Source: Aquimonas voraii | Lineage (GTDB): Bacteria > Pseudomonadota > Gammaproteobacteria > Xanthomonadales > Xanthomonadaceae | Reading direction: 5' to 3' | DNA length: 64,000 nucleotides | Assembly: GCF_900101825.1 (NCBI RefSeq) | Contig: NZ_FNAG01000001.1 | Span: 372,001 to 436,000, forward strand | Shown: piece after piece, positions 9,192 to 17,021 of the stretch | Numbering within the stretch: position 1 is the stretch's first letter | Layout of the letters: each line of letters starts with the position of its first letter | The notes under the pieces: model-generated | Told to the model about the DNA's origin: nothing | Seen by the model: only the letters and a program-made list of their open reading frames with translations | Database searches by the model: none | Translations under genes and position numbers: made by a program

Positions 9192-9611
9192 CTATAGCAT
9201 CTCGATATCGCCCAGCGCGCGGATCAGGCGGCGGGCTTTCTTGTTCGGGCGCGTTTCCGGCGCCTGGTAGCCGGCGCGCTCAGCGGCGCGCAGTGCGGCC
9301 TGTTCGAGGCGGCGTGCCTTCGAGGCCTCGGATTCGAGGTACAGAGCCTGCGCCACCGGGGCCGGCCCGCGGGTGTCGGAGATCCCAAGAACTTGGACCT
9401 CGTAGCGCTCTCCAGCGCGTTCGATCGCGAGTCTGGTGCCGATACGCACGCCGCGCGAGGGCTTGGCCGGTTGGCCGTCGACCTCGATCCGGTGCGCCTC
9501 GATCTGTGCCTTGGCGAGCGCCCGGGTCTTGAACCAGCGCGCCGCCCACAGCCAAACGTCGAGGCGGACGCTGTCCGCCTCGATCGAGCCTGTCGAACCG
9601 GGTCCGCTCAC
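9192..9611 (-). CDS. hslR: Hsp15-type S4-domain RNA-binding heat-shock protein
   Basis: 139 aa. The S4 RNA-binding fold is near the N-terminus (RLDVWLWAARWFKTRALAKA, then RIEVDGQPAKPSRGVRIG), followed by a basic C-terminal tail, as in Hsp15. In E. coli Hsp15 binds 50S subunits carrying a stalled nascent chain after heat shock. The start is a GTG that overlaps the htpG TGA as GTGA, so it is co-translated with htpG and presumably shares its heat-shock promoter. A REP-like hairpin follows its stop directly. Confidence 0.88.
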   Translation of the reverse strand: MSGPGSTGSIEADSVRLDVWLWAARWFKTRALAKAQIEAHRIEVDGQPAKPSRGVRIGTRLAIERAGERYEVQVLGISDTRGPAPVAQALYLESEASKARRLEQAALRAAERAGYQAPETRPNKKARRLIRALGDIEML

Positions 9612-11497
9612 GCCGCGAGCAGCAGGCGATTGACGCGACGGATGAAGCCGGCCGGATCCTCCAGCGGCGCGCCCTCGGCCAGCTGGGCCTGCTCGAACAG
9701 GACCAGGGCCAGCTCCTCGCGACGCTCGCCTTCGCTCTCGCTCTCGAAGCGCTTGAGCAGGGCGTGCTGCGGATTGATCTCGAGGATCGGCTTGGGCGTG
9801 GGCACGTCGTGGCCGGCGGCGCGCATCATCCGCTGCAGGTGCAGGGCCATGTCGTATTCCTCCAGCACCAGGCAGGACGGCGACTCGGTGAGGCGCTGCG
9901 ACACCCGCACCTCGCGCACGCGCTCGCCCAGCGCGGCTTTCAGGCCTTCCAGCAGCGGCGCCGCCGCCTTGCTGGCTTCCTCATGCTGTTTCTTCACTTC
10001 CGCGGCATCGGGCAGGTCGCCGAGGTCGAGTTCGCCCTTGGCGATGTTCTTCATCGGCTTGCCGTCGAACTCGCGCAGATAGCCGCTCATCCACTCGTCG
10101 ATGCGCTCGTGCATCAGCAGCACCTCGATGCCGCGTGCCTTCAGCGCCTCCAGCTGCGGGCTGTTCGCAGCCGCCGTCCAGCCATCGGCGGTGAGATAGT
10201 AGATCGCCTTCTGCCCGGTCGGCATGCGCGCCACGTAGTCCTCCAGCGAATGCAGCTGGTCGGCCGAGGCGCTCTTGGTACTGGCGAAGCGCAGCAGCTT
10301 GGCGATGCGCTCGGCGTTGGCGGTGTCCTCGCTGACGCCTTCCTTGAGCACGCTGCCGAAGGCGTTCCAGAACTTCAGATACTTGTCGCCGTCCTCGCGG
10401 GCCAGTCGATCCAGCAGGTCGAGGACGCGGCGGGAAACGGCCGACTTCAGCTTCTCGATCTGGCGGTTGTTCTGCAGCAGCTCGCGCGAAACGTTCAGCG
10501 GCAGGTCGTCGGAGTCGACCACGCCGCGCACGAAGCGCAGGTAGCTGGGCAGCATCTGCTCCGAGGCATCCATGATGAAGACGCGCTTGACGTAGAGCTT
10601 CAGCCCCTTGCGCTGGTCGCGGTCGAACTGGAAATCGAAGGGCGCGCGCTCGGGCACATACAGCAGACTGGTGAAGTTCTGATTGCCCTCGACCCGGTTG
10701 TGGGTCCAGGCCAGCGCATCGGCGAAGTCGTGGCTGATGTGCTTGTAGAAGGCCTGGTAGTCCTCGTCCTTGATCTCGGCCTTGGGCAGGGTCCACAGGG
10801 CCTTGGCCTCGTTGAGGGTTTCCAGCTCGGGCGCTGCAGCTTCCTCGCCCTCCTTGGCCTCGACCGGCTTGGCCATGCGGATCGGAAACGCGATGTGGTC
10901 GCTGTAGCGGCGCACCAGCGATTTCAGTGTCCAGGCCTGCAGGAACTCATCTTCCTCAGGCTTCAGGTGCAGGATCACCGAGCTGCCGCGCTGGGCGCGT
11001 TCGGCCGGCTCCAGGGTGAACTCGCCGCTGCCGTCCGAGCTCCAGCGCCAGGCTTCGTCGCTGCCGGCGCGGCGGCTGACGACATCGACGCGGTCGGCGA
11101 CGATGAAGGCGGAATAGAATCCGACGCCGAACTGGCCGATCAGCTGGGCATCGCCCTTCTGCGCTTCCGAAAGCTGGGCCATGAAGGCGCGGGTGCCCGA
11201 GCGGGCGATGGTGCCGAGGTGCTCGATCAGCTCCTGCCGGCTCATGCCGATGCCGGTGTCGCGGATCTCCAGCGTGCGCGCCTGCGCATCCACCACCAGC
11301 TCGATCGCCGGATCACCGTCGCCGCCCAGTAGGCTGGCATCGGTGACCGCTTCGAAGCGCAGCTTGTCGCAGGCGTCCGAGGCGTTGGAGATCAGCTCGC
11401 GCAGGAAGATCTCCTTGTGCGAGTACAGCGAGTGGATGACGAGCTTCAGGACCTCGCGGGTCTCGGCCTGGAAGGCATGGGTCTCGACCTGGCTCAT
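9608..11497 (-). CDS. htpG: HtpG, bacterial Hsp90 chaperone
   Basis: 629 aa, full length. The GHKL ATPase domain is N-terminal (RELISNASDACDKLRFEA; DTGIGMSRQELIEHLGTIA; GQFGVGFYSAF), followed by the middle domain and the C-terminal dimerisation domain. It is an ATP-driven chaperone for partially folded proteins. The ATG at 11497 has a strong GGAGG six bases upstream. A sigma-32-type promoter lies 54-82 bp upstream, overlapping the end of rlmC, and hslR follows with a 4-bp overlap. Confidence 0.97.
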   Translation of the reverse strand: MSQVETHAFQAETREVLKLVIHSLYSHKEIFLRELISNASDACDKLRFEAVTDASLLGGDGDPAIELVVDAQARTLEIRDTGIGMSRQELIEHLGTIARSGTRAFMAQLSEAQKGDAQLIGQFGVGFYSAFIVADRVDVVSRRAGSDEAWRWSSDGSGEFTLEPAERAQRGSSVILHLKPEEDEFLQAWTLKSLVRRYSDHIAFPIRMAKPVEAKEGEEAAAPELETLNEAKALWTLPKAEIKDEDYQAFYKHISHDFADALAWTHNRVEGNQNFTSLLYVPERAPFDFQFDRDQRKGLKLYVKRVFIMDASEQMLPSYLRFVRGVVDSDDLPLNVSRELLQNNRQIEKLKSAVSRRVLDLLDRLAREDGDKYLKFWNAFGSVLKEGVSEDTANAERIAKLLRFASTKSASADQLHSLEDYVARMPTGQKAIYYLTADGWTAAANSPQLEALKARGIEVLLMHERIDEWMSGYLREFDGKPMKNIAKGELDLGDLPDAAEVKKQHEEASKAAAPLLEGLKAALGERVREVRVSQRLTESPSCLVLEEYDMALHLQRMMRAAGHDVPTPKPILEINPQHALLKRFESESEGERREELALVLFEQAQLAEGAPLEDPAGFIRRVNRLLLAA

Positions 11498-11550
11498 GGG
11501 GCCTCCGGGTTCAGGTGGGGATCAAGGGTGCGTGAGCACCAGCCGCCCCG

Positions 11551-11579
11551 GAATGGGGCGGGGCGGGGCGGTTTTCAAG
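11551..11579 (-). promoter_or_regulatory. Sigma-32 (heat-shock) promoter of htpG-hslR
   Basis: On the minus strand: -35 CTTGAAA (11573-11579), a 14-bp spacer, and -10 CCCCATTC (11551-11558). The known sigma-32 consensus is CTTGAAA-N(11-16)-CCCCATnT, so the -35 is perfect and the -10 differs only at its end. The -35 overlaps the TGA stop of rlmC. It sits directly upstream of htpG, a classic sigma-32 target. Confidence 0.8.
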
Positions 11580-12732
11580 CCGCTTGTCGCCGCAGCAAGA
11601 CCAGAGTTTCGAAGTGGCTGGTGTGCGGGAACAGGTCCAGCACCTGCGCCTCGACGGGCGCGAACGAAGGCAGGCGTGCCAGATCCGCAGCCAGACTGTC
11701 GACATTGCAGCTCGAATAGATGAGCGTCTGCGCCGTGCTGGCCTCGATCGCCGCGCACAGCTCCGCGCCGATGCCGCGGCGCGGCGGATTGACCACAATG
11801 GCGTCGACCGTGCCGGCTACGGCGGCCCCGGCACTGGCGTCGGCGACTTCGAAACGTGCGTTGGACAGGCCCAGTTCGTCAGCCGAGCGCTGCGCGCTGG
11901 CGATGGCCTCGGGGCTGATTTCCCGGCCGATGACCGCGATGGCATGCGGCGCGCAGTGCAGGCCGAAGCCGCCCACCCCACAGTACAGGTCCAGCAGGCG
12001 GTCCGGTTTGAGATCGGCGACCCAGCGTGCGGCCTGCGCGTACAGCGCTGCGGCCAGCGCGGTGTGGGTCTGGAAAAAGCTGCGCGGCTTCAAGTGCAGC
12101 GGAATGCCGTTCAGGACCATGCGCAGGCTGTCCGGCCCGGGCAGCAGGATCTCGGTCTCGCCTTCCAGCACGGCCTTGTGTTCGGGCTGCAGGTTCACCG
12201 AGACCGGGCACAGCAAGGGCAGGGCAAGCCTGAGCGACGGCAGGTGCTTCTCGATGCGCGACAGCGGCTCTCTGGAGCGCAGCACGAAGCGCAGGCCGAG
12301 CTCGCCCGAGGGCGCGATCGTCAGCAGCAGGTACTTCAGCTCGCCGCGGCGCTCCGCCAGCGAGTAGGGCGTGATGCGGGCCGCGCGTATGAAGTCGCGG
12401 AGCGGCTCGAAGGCGGCGTGCAGGGCGGGTGGATAAAGCAAGCAGTCAGCGAGATCGACCGCGTGGTCCCCGAGATCCACCAGACCCAGGATGGGCGACT
12501 CGATGCTGCCGCCCACCGCCATCTTGGCCTTGTTGCGGAAGCCGCTGAGCGCGCTGGCTTGGGGCGGCAGCCAGCGCAGACGGGAGCCGCGGATGCGCGC
12601 CTCGGCCAGCGCCTGCTTGTCCGCCAGCTGCTCCGCGTAGCCGCGCTGGATCCAGCCGCAGGAGCGGCAGCGGGCCGCGGCGAAGTGCGGGCAGTGGAGG
12701 CCGGGATTCGGGATTGGGGAGTGGGGATTCAC
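11575..12732 (-). CDS. rlmC: RlmC, 23S rRNA (uracil-747-C5)-methyltransferase
   Basis: 385 aa. The N-terminal iron-sulfur cysteines (CPHFAAARCRSCGWI) and the early block GFRNKAKMAVGGS match RlmC rather than RlmD or TrmA. The SAM site is LLDLYCGVGGFGLHC, and the catalytic motifs are VVNPPRRGIG and the Cys-containing IYSSCNVDSL. It makes m5U in 23S rRNA using SAM. The only in-frame start before the cysteines is a GTG at 12732, inside a dispersed GGATT-type repeat that encodes NPHSPIPNP, so the true N-terminus may have been altered by the repeat. Confidence 0.9.
   Translation of the reverse strand: MNPHSPIPNPGLHCPHFAAARCRSCGWIQRGYAEQLADKQALAEARIRGSRLRWLPPQASALSGFRNKAKMAVGGSIESPILGLVDLGDHAVDLADCLLYPPALHAAFEPLRDFIRAARITPYSLAERRGELKYLLLTIAPSGELGLRFVLRSREPLSRIEKHLPSLRLALPLLCPVSVNLQPEHKAVLEGETEILLPGPDSLRMVLNGIPLHLKPRSFFQTHTALAAALYAQAARWVADLKPDRLLDLYCGVGGFGLHCAPHAIAVIGREISPEAIASAQRSADELGLSNARFEVADASAGAAVAGTVDAIVVNPPRRGIGAELCAAIEASTAQTLIYSSCNVDSLAADLARLPSFAPVEAQVLDLFPHTSHFETLVLLRRQAA
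12703..12730. repeat. Dispersed GGGATTCGGGATTGGGGA-type repeat (copy a)
   Basis: A stretch of GGGATTC/GGGATTG/GGGGATTC units overlapping the start codon of rlmC. Related copies occur at 33589, 33731 (inverted), 35882 (inverted), 42671 and 42835 (inverted). Such repeats often give NPxSPIPNP peptides when read through. Confidence 0.75.
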
Positions 12733-12777
12733 AGCCTGCAGGTTCGAGCGCGAGGTGGGGCCAGCCTCGGGCTGGGA

Positions 12778-13362
12778 TCAGTCGCGGCCGTCCTCGTCGT
12801 CTTCGGACTCGTGACCCGCGTCGGCTTGGTTCGCCTTGAGCTGCGCGTCATCCAGGCCGCGCAGCAGCTTGAACAGCTCGCGGTAGGCGGCCGGTGGGCG
12901 GTCGGCGGCGCGTTCGTCGCGGGCCTTGCGGATCAGCTGACGCAGCTGCTGGCGGTCAGCCTCGGGATAGGTCTCGATCACTTCGGTCAGGGCGGACTCG
13001 TCGTCGATCAGCCGGTCGCGCAGGGCTTCGAGGCGATGAAAGCGCGCGTTCTCGCGGCGCTGCGCATCGCGGTCGATCTCCAGATGCGCGCGGATCGCGT
13101 CGACGGCATCCTCGTCGCGGCGCAGCAGCTTGGCCAAGTACTGGGTCTCGCGCTTGCGGGCGATGTGCTGGGTGATGCGTCGCGTATGCTGCACGGCTGC
13201 GCGCAGGGCGTCGTCCAACGGCACCTTTTTCAGCTGGGTGTCGGACAATGCCACCAGCCGCTCGGCCAGCTCGAACACGGCCAGGGCGTCGCGGCGCTGC
13301 TGGCTGCGGCTGGGGCCGCGGTCTTCGAAATCAAATTCTTCGCTGTCGTCGTGGCGGTTCAT
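12778..13362 (-). CDS. darP: DarP (YjgA, DUF615) 50S ribosome-associated protein
   Basis: 194 aa from ATG 13362 (MNRHDDSEEFDFEDRGPSRS); a 25-residue upstream extension would run into the pmbA promoter region and is rejected. The acidic N-terminus, the block SQQRRDALAVFELAERLV, the ITQHIARKRETQYLAKLLR core and the acidic C-terminus (SEDDEDGRD) are typical. DarP helps late 50S assembly around the peptidyl-transferase centre. It is divergent from pmbA, 40 bp away, a conserved pairing in gammaproteobacteria. Confidence 0.92.
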   Translation of the reverse strand: MNRHDDSEEFDFEDRGPSRSQQRRDALAVFELAERLVALSDTQLKKVPLDDALRAAVQHTRRITQHIARKRETQYLAKLLRRDEDAVDAIRAHLEIDRDAQRRENARFHRLEALRDRLIDDESALTEVIETYPEADRQQLRQLIRKARDERAADRPPAAYRELFKLLRGLDDAQLKANQADAGHESEDDEDGRD

Positions 13363-13402
13363 GGCGGGCGCCGGCGGGGTCCAAACCAGCAAGGATACGT
13401 GA

Positions 13403-14761
13403 GTGGGCGCACAAGCTCTTTCCATCGATGCATCCATGGCCCGTCTGGCCGAGCTGGCCGAGGATGCGCTGAAGCGCTGCAGGGCGCTCGGCGCCGATCA
13501 GGCCGAGGTTGGCGTCAACGAAGACTCGGGCCTTTCCGTCAACGTGCGCATGGGTGAAGTCGAGACCGTCGAGCACACCCGCGACCGAGGGTTGTCGATC
13601 ACCGTCTTCTTCGGCGGCCGCAAGGGCAGCGCGAGCACGGCCGACCTCGACCTCGGCTCGATCGAGACCAGCGTGCAGCAGGCCTGCGCCATCGCCCGCC
13701 ATACGGAAGCCGACCCCTGCGCGGGCTTGGCCGACGCCGAGCGCATGGCTCGCGAATTCCCTGATCTGGACCTCTGGCACCCCTGGGGGCTCAGTGCAGA
13801 TGCCGCGGTCGAGCTCGCGCTGGCCTGCGAGGCGGCCGGCAGGTCCGTGGATCCGAGGCTGTCCAACTCCGACGGCGCCTCGGTGAGCAGCGGCACGAGC
13901 TTGGGCATCTACGCCAATTCGCATGGTTTCTTCGGGGCGGAGCGCAGCACCAGCCATTCGATCAGCTGCTCGCTGATCGCCGGCCAGGGTGAAGGCATGC
14001 AGCGCGACTACTGGTACAGCAGCGCTTGCGCCGCGGAGGACCTCGAAGCCGCGGAAAGCATCGGCCGCCGTGCGGCCGAGCGCGCTCTGCGTCGGCTCGA
14101 TCCGCGCGAGGCGCCGACCGGCGAATTCCCGGTGCTGTTCGCGCCCGAAGTGGCCCGCAGCCTGATCGGCCATCTGCTGTCGGCGGCCTCGGGCGGTGCC
14201 CTTTACCGGCGGGCCTCCTTCCTGCTGGATGCCTGCGGTCAGCAGGTCCTGCCGACCTGGATGCAGCTGCGCGAGCGTCCGCGCATCCCGCGCGGACTGC
14301 GCTCGGCGAACTTCGATGCGGAAGGCGTCGCGACCGTGGACTCCGACCTGGTGCGTGATGGCGTGCTCGCGCGCTACATCCTCGGCAGCTACAGCGCGCG
14401 CAAGCTGGGCCTTTCCAGCACAGGCAATGCCGGCGGCGTACACAACCTCATCGTCGAAGGCCGTGGCGAACCTTTCGAGGATCTGCTGGGCGGTATCCGT
14501 CGCGGCCTGCTGGTGACCGAGCTGATGGGGCAGGGCGTCAGCACGATCACCGGCGATTATTCCCGTGGTGCGGCTGGCTTCTGGATCGAGAACGGCGAGA
14601 TCGCCTGGCCTGTGGACGAGTTCACCATCGCGGGCAACCTGAAGATCATGTACCGCGATATCGAGGCGGTCGGTGGCGACATCGACCCGCGGTCACATAT
14701 CCGCACTGGCTCCATCCTGATCGGGCGCATGACGGTTGCGGGTGGCGGCGAAGGCTCTTGA
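13403..14761 (+). CDS. pmbA: PmbA/TldE family metalloprotease subunit
   Basis: 452 aa. The GTG at 13403 has AAGGA seven bases upstream; an ATG at 13436 is the alternative start. The family blocks GRKGSASTADLDL, YSARKLGLSSTGNAGG and TELMGQGVSTITGDYSRGAAGF are complete. PmbA (TldE) forms a heterodimer with TldD that degrades unfolded peptides and matures microcin-type peptides; TldD carries the zinc site, so no HExxH is expected here. tldD is not in the window. It is divergent from darP. Confidence 0.95.
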   Translation: MGAQALSIDASMARLAELAEDALKRCRALGADQAEVGVNEDSGLSVNVRMGEVETVEHTRDRGLSITVFFGGRKGSASTADLDLGSIETSVQQACAIARHTEADPCAGLADAERMAREFPDLDLWHPWGLSADAAVELALACEAAGRSVDPRLSNSDGASVSSGTSLGIYANSHGFFGAERSTSHSISCSLIAGQGEGMQRDYWYSSACAAEDLEAAESIGRRAAERALRRLDPREAPTGEFPVLFAPEVARSLIGHLLSAASGGALYRRASFLLDACGQQVLPTWMQLRERPRIPRGLRSANFDAEGVATVDSDLVRDGVLARYILGSYSARKLGLSSTGNAGGVHNLIVEGRGEPFEDLLGGIRRGLLVTELMGQGVSTITGDYSRGAAGFWIENGEIAWPVDEFTIAGNLKIMYRDIEAVGGDIDPRSHIRTGSILIGRMTVAGGGEGS

Positions 14762-14853
14762 GCGTTCCTTGACATCCTTGGCCGACAGCGCGACAACGTG
14801 CGGGCTGTAGGGATACCGCCCCGGTTGAATCCACTTCTTGCAAGGAGCTGAAG

Positions 14854-15279
14854 ATGAGCGACACGCCCGAAACCCCGAACGTTCCGTTCAATCAGCCGCC
14901 GGAGCCGCCGGCCGGTCTCAGCCCGGATAACAGCGAGAAGCAGTTCGCTCTGTTCGTGCATCTCTCGGCCCTCATCGGCTTCTTCATTCCGCTCGGCAAC
15001 ATCATCGCGCCGCTGGTGATGTGGCAGATCAAGAAGAACGAATCGGCCTTCATCGACGACCAGGGCAAGGAAGCGGTGAACTTCAACCTGACCCTTCTTC
15101 TGGTCGGTCTGGCCCTCATCGTGCTGACCCTGATCACGTTTGGGCTCGCCATCTTCCTGACCGCGCCTCTGGGCCTGGTGTTGTGTGTCGCCTGGCTGAT
15201 CTTCGCCATTCTTGCGGGCATCAAGGCCAATGAGGGAGTCGCGTACCGCTACCCCTTCATCCTGCGCCTGATCAAGTAA
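14854..15279 (+). CDS. DUF4870 (Tic20-like) small membrane protein
   Basis: 141 aa with a clear AAGGAG ribosome site six bases before the ATG. A proline-rich polar N-terminus (about 30 residues) is followed by three or four hydrophobic segments. The motif FIDDQGKEAVNFNLT lies between segments and is the hallmark of DUF4870. The function is unknown; members are predicted inner-membrane proteins. It is a stand-alone gene between pmbA and a Nudix gene. A consensus TTGACA lies at 14769-14774 but lacks a convincing -10, and a hairpin terminator follows. Confidence 0.85.
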   Translation: MSDTPETPNVPFNQPPEPPAGLSPDNSEKQFALFVHLSALIGFFIPLGNIIAPLVMWQIKKNESAFIDDQGKEAVNFNLTLLLVGLALIVLTLITFGLAIFLTAPLGLVLCVAWLIFAILAGIKANEGVAYRYPFILRLIK

Positions 15280-15300
15280 GGAGTTCGCTCGACTGACTCC

Positions 15301-15327
15301 AGACGCCCCGCCTGGTGCGGGGCGTCT
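15301..15327 (+). terminator. Hairpin terminator after the DUF4870 gene
   Basis: AGACGCCCCGC (15301-15311), a 5-base loop and GCGGGGCGTCT (15317-15327) form a perfect 11-bp stem, followed by GCGTTTCTG. The T-run is short, so efficiency is uncertain. Confidence 0.7.
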
Positions 15328-15390
15328 GCGTTTCTGCAGCGCGCTGCTGCCGCTATCCTTGCCGGCTCTGCCGCCAAGGTGCACGCCAGC

Positions 15391-15879
15391 ATGCCCTATA
15401 CGCCCATCGTCGCCACGCTCGGCTATGTGCTCTCGCCCGACAGTCAGCGCGTGCTGATGGTTCACCGCAACGCGCGCGCCGACGACCAGCACCTCGGCAA
15501 GTACAACGGCCTCGGCGGCAAGCTCGAACCGATGGAGGACATCGCCGCCGGCATGCGCCGCGAGATCCTTGAAGAAGCCGGCATCGAATGCCTGTCCATG
15601 CAGCTGCGCGGCACCTTGAACTGGCCGGGCTTCGGCAAGCGCGGCGAGGACTGGCTGGGTTTCATCTTCCTGATCGACCGCTTCTCGGGCGAGGTGCCGC
15701 AGCGCAACGCCGAGGGTGATCTCGTCTGGGTCGAGCGCACGCGGCTGATGGAGCTGCCGATGTGGGAAGGTGACCGGCACTTCCTGCCGCTGGTCTTCGA
15801 CGCCGACCCTCGCCCCTTCCACGGGGTCATGCCTTACCGCGAAGGGCGTATGCAGAGCTGGAGCTACAGCCGCCTGTAG
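15391..15879 (+). CDS. Nudix hydrolase (MutT-like)
   Basis: 162 aa from ATG 15391 (MPYTPIVATLGYVLS); a GTG 12 bp upstream is possible but less likely. The Nudix box runs from GGKLEPMEDIAAG through MRREILEEAGI (consensus Gx5Ex7REUxEExGU, all key residues present). The family removes nucleoside diphosphates, and close relatives act on oxidised dNTPs, so an 8-oxo-dGTP or related house-cleaning role is inferred. It is transcribed alone, between a terminator and the csrA promoter. Confidence 0.88.
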   Translation: MPYTPIVATLGYVLSPDSQRVLMVHRNARADDQHLGKYNGLGGKLEPMEDIAAGMRREILEEAGIECLSMQLRGTLNWPGFGKRGEDWLGFIFLIDRFSGEVPQRNAEGDLVWVERTRLMELPMWEGDRHFLPLVFDADPRPFHGVMPYREGRMQSWSYSRL

Positions 15880-15906
15880 CGTGCTTTGGCGAGCCCCGTT
15901 CAGGAA

Positions 15907-15935
15907 TTGCTAAGCCTGGAACGCTTGGCTATAGT
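15907..15935 (+). promoter_or_regulatory. Sigma-70 promoter of csrA
   Basis: TTGCTA (15907-15912), a 17-bp spacer and TATAGT (15930-15935). This predicts a transcript start near 15942 and a csrA leader of about 150 nt. The leader contains several GGA motifs, including the one in the ribosome site, which could allow CsrA autoregulation (inference). Confidence 0.72.
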
Positions 15936-16089
15936 CGCTCGGACATGTCACACGCGCTGCGTGTGCACTAAGGAAGGCCGGCATGGCCGTGGGGCGACGC
16001 AAGGCACCGCGCTTGCTGCAAGCGCCGAGAGTGTCGCGTCGGGGGTAAGGCGCCCAAGGCCCTGCGAAACAGGCGCAAGGAGAGGTGGC

Positions 16090-16299
16090 ATGCTGATTCT
16101 GACTCGCCGCGTAGGCGAAACCCTGATGATCGGTGATTCGATCACCGTGACCGTGCTGGGCGTGAAGGGCAACCAGGTGCGCATCGGCATCGGGGCACCG
16201 AAGGATGTTGCCGTGCATCGCGAAGAGATCTACCAGCGAATCCGCTCGGAAAGCACGGAAGCCACCAAGGCGCCTGCCGAGGGCGAACCGTCTGCGTGA
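16090..16299 (+). CDS. csrA: CsrA/RsmA global post-transcriptional regulator
   Basis: 69 aa from ATG 16090 with a strong AAGGAGAGG upstream; longer in-frame extensions are not needed. The sequence [16 protein letters not shown] and the RNA-contact block [12 protein letters not shown] are canonical. CsrA dimers bind GGA motifs in mRNA leaders and change translation or stability; in xanthomonads the orthologue RsmA controls motility, biofilm and secretion. It is followed by tRNA-Ser, whose promoter -35 begins seven bases after the csrA stop. Confidence 0.97.
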   Translation: MLILTRRVGETLMIGDSITVTVLGVKGNQVRIGIGAPKDVAVHREEIYQRIRSESTEATKAPAEGEPSA

Positions 16300-16305
16300 T
16301 CAGGC

Positions 16306-16334
16306 TTTACCAGTGCGAGCGGCTCGTCTATAGT
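16306..16334 (+). promoter_or_regulatory. Sigma-70 promoter of tRNA-Ser(GCU)
   Basis: TTTACC (16306-16311), a 17-bp spacer and TATAGT (16329-16334), just after the csrA stop codon. The predicted start is about 40 bp upstream of the tRNA. Confidence 0.65.
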
Positions 16335-16380
16335 TGCGCGCTCTGCGGTGTTGGGCTGATGGCCCGGCGCCTGCAAAACC

Positions 16381-16473
16381 GGAGAGATGCCCGAGAGGCC
16401 GAAGGGGCTCCCCTGCTAAGGGAGTATAGGGTCAAAAGCTCTATCGAGGGTTCGAATCCCTCTCTCTCCGCCA
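16381..16473 (+). tRNA. tRNA-Ser (anticodon GCU)
   Basis: The acceptor stem GGAGAGA pairs with TCTCTCC, with G discriminator and encoded CCA. The anticodon loop CTGCTAA gives anticodon GCU (AGC/AGU codons). The long variable arm expected for serine tRNAs is present, giving 93 nt including CCA. Confidence 0.96.
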
Positions 16474-16614
16474 GATGCACATCGAGGGGGCCGCGAGGCC
16501 CCTTTCGATTTGAGCCAAGAGCATCCGGCAGTGGTCGGTTGTTCCACGGCTGAAGCATCGGGGTGTAGTGCGTTTCGTGTTCGCACAGCGATGCAAAAAA
16601 CGGCATCGCGGGGC

Positions 16615-16643
16615 TTGACGAAATGGCGGTTGCCCCGCATAAT
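16615..16643 (+). promoter_or_regulatory. Sigma-70 promoter of tRNA-Arg
   Basis: TTGACG (16615-16620), a 17-bp spacer and CATAAT (16638-16643), ending 11 bp before the mature tRNA. This is one of the best promoter matches in the window. Confidence 0.78.
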
Positions 16644-16654
16644 TTCGCTTCTAG

Positions 16655-16731
16655 GCGCCCGTAGCTCAGTTGGATAGAGCACCAGGCTACGAACTTGGGG
16701 GTCGGAGGTTCGAATCCTTCCGGGCGCGCCA
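16655..16731 (+). tRNA. tRNA-Arg (anticodon ACG)
   Basis: GCGCCCG pairs with CGGGCGC. The D-arm is AGCTCAGTTGGATAGAGC, the anticodon loop CTACGAA (anticodon ACG, normally modified to ICG), the T-arm GGAGG-TTCGAAT-CCTTC, and CCA is encoded; 77 nt. It has its own promoter and a strong terminator. Confidence 0.97.
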
Positions 16732-16739
16732 CACAGGGA

Positions 16740-16769
16740 AAGCCGATCGAGCAATCGATCGGCTTTTTT
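16740..16769 (+). terminator. Rho-independent terminator of tRNA-Arg
   Basis: AAGCCGATCGA (16740-16750), loop GCAA and TCGATCGGCTT (16755-16765), running into a six-T tract (16764-16769): a textbook intrinsic terminator. The 16770-17021 stretch after it holds nothing else I can recognise. Confidence 0.92.
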
Positions 16770-17021
16770 CTTGCCCTGAGTCCGGGCAGTGCGTGGTACT
16801 CGCGGCAGAGTCGGGATCGCTCCTGCGATTGCGGATGGAATCCTGCGGCGCTTGCTTGAGTCCATGGTCTGCGGGGCTCCGAGCTTGGCCACGCTCTCAA
16901 GTGCTCGCGTGAGATCCACGGTCTCCGACGCGCGGTGCTGATCTCGCCAAGGTGATCGGACGCGCGCGGTGCGCGCCCTTGGACACGCCTTGCGCGGAGC
17001 TTCGTGTGAACCTCAAGAGCG

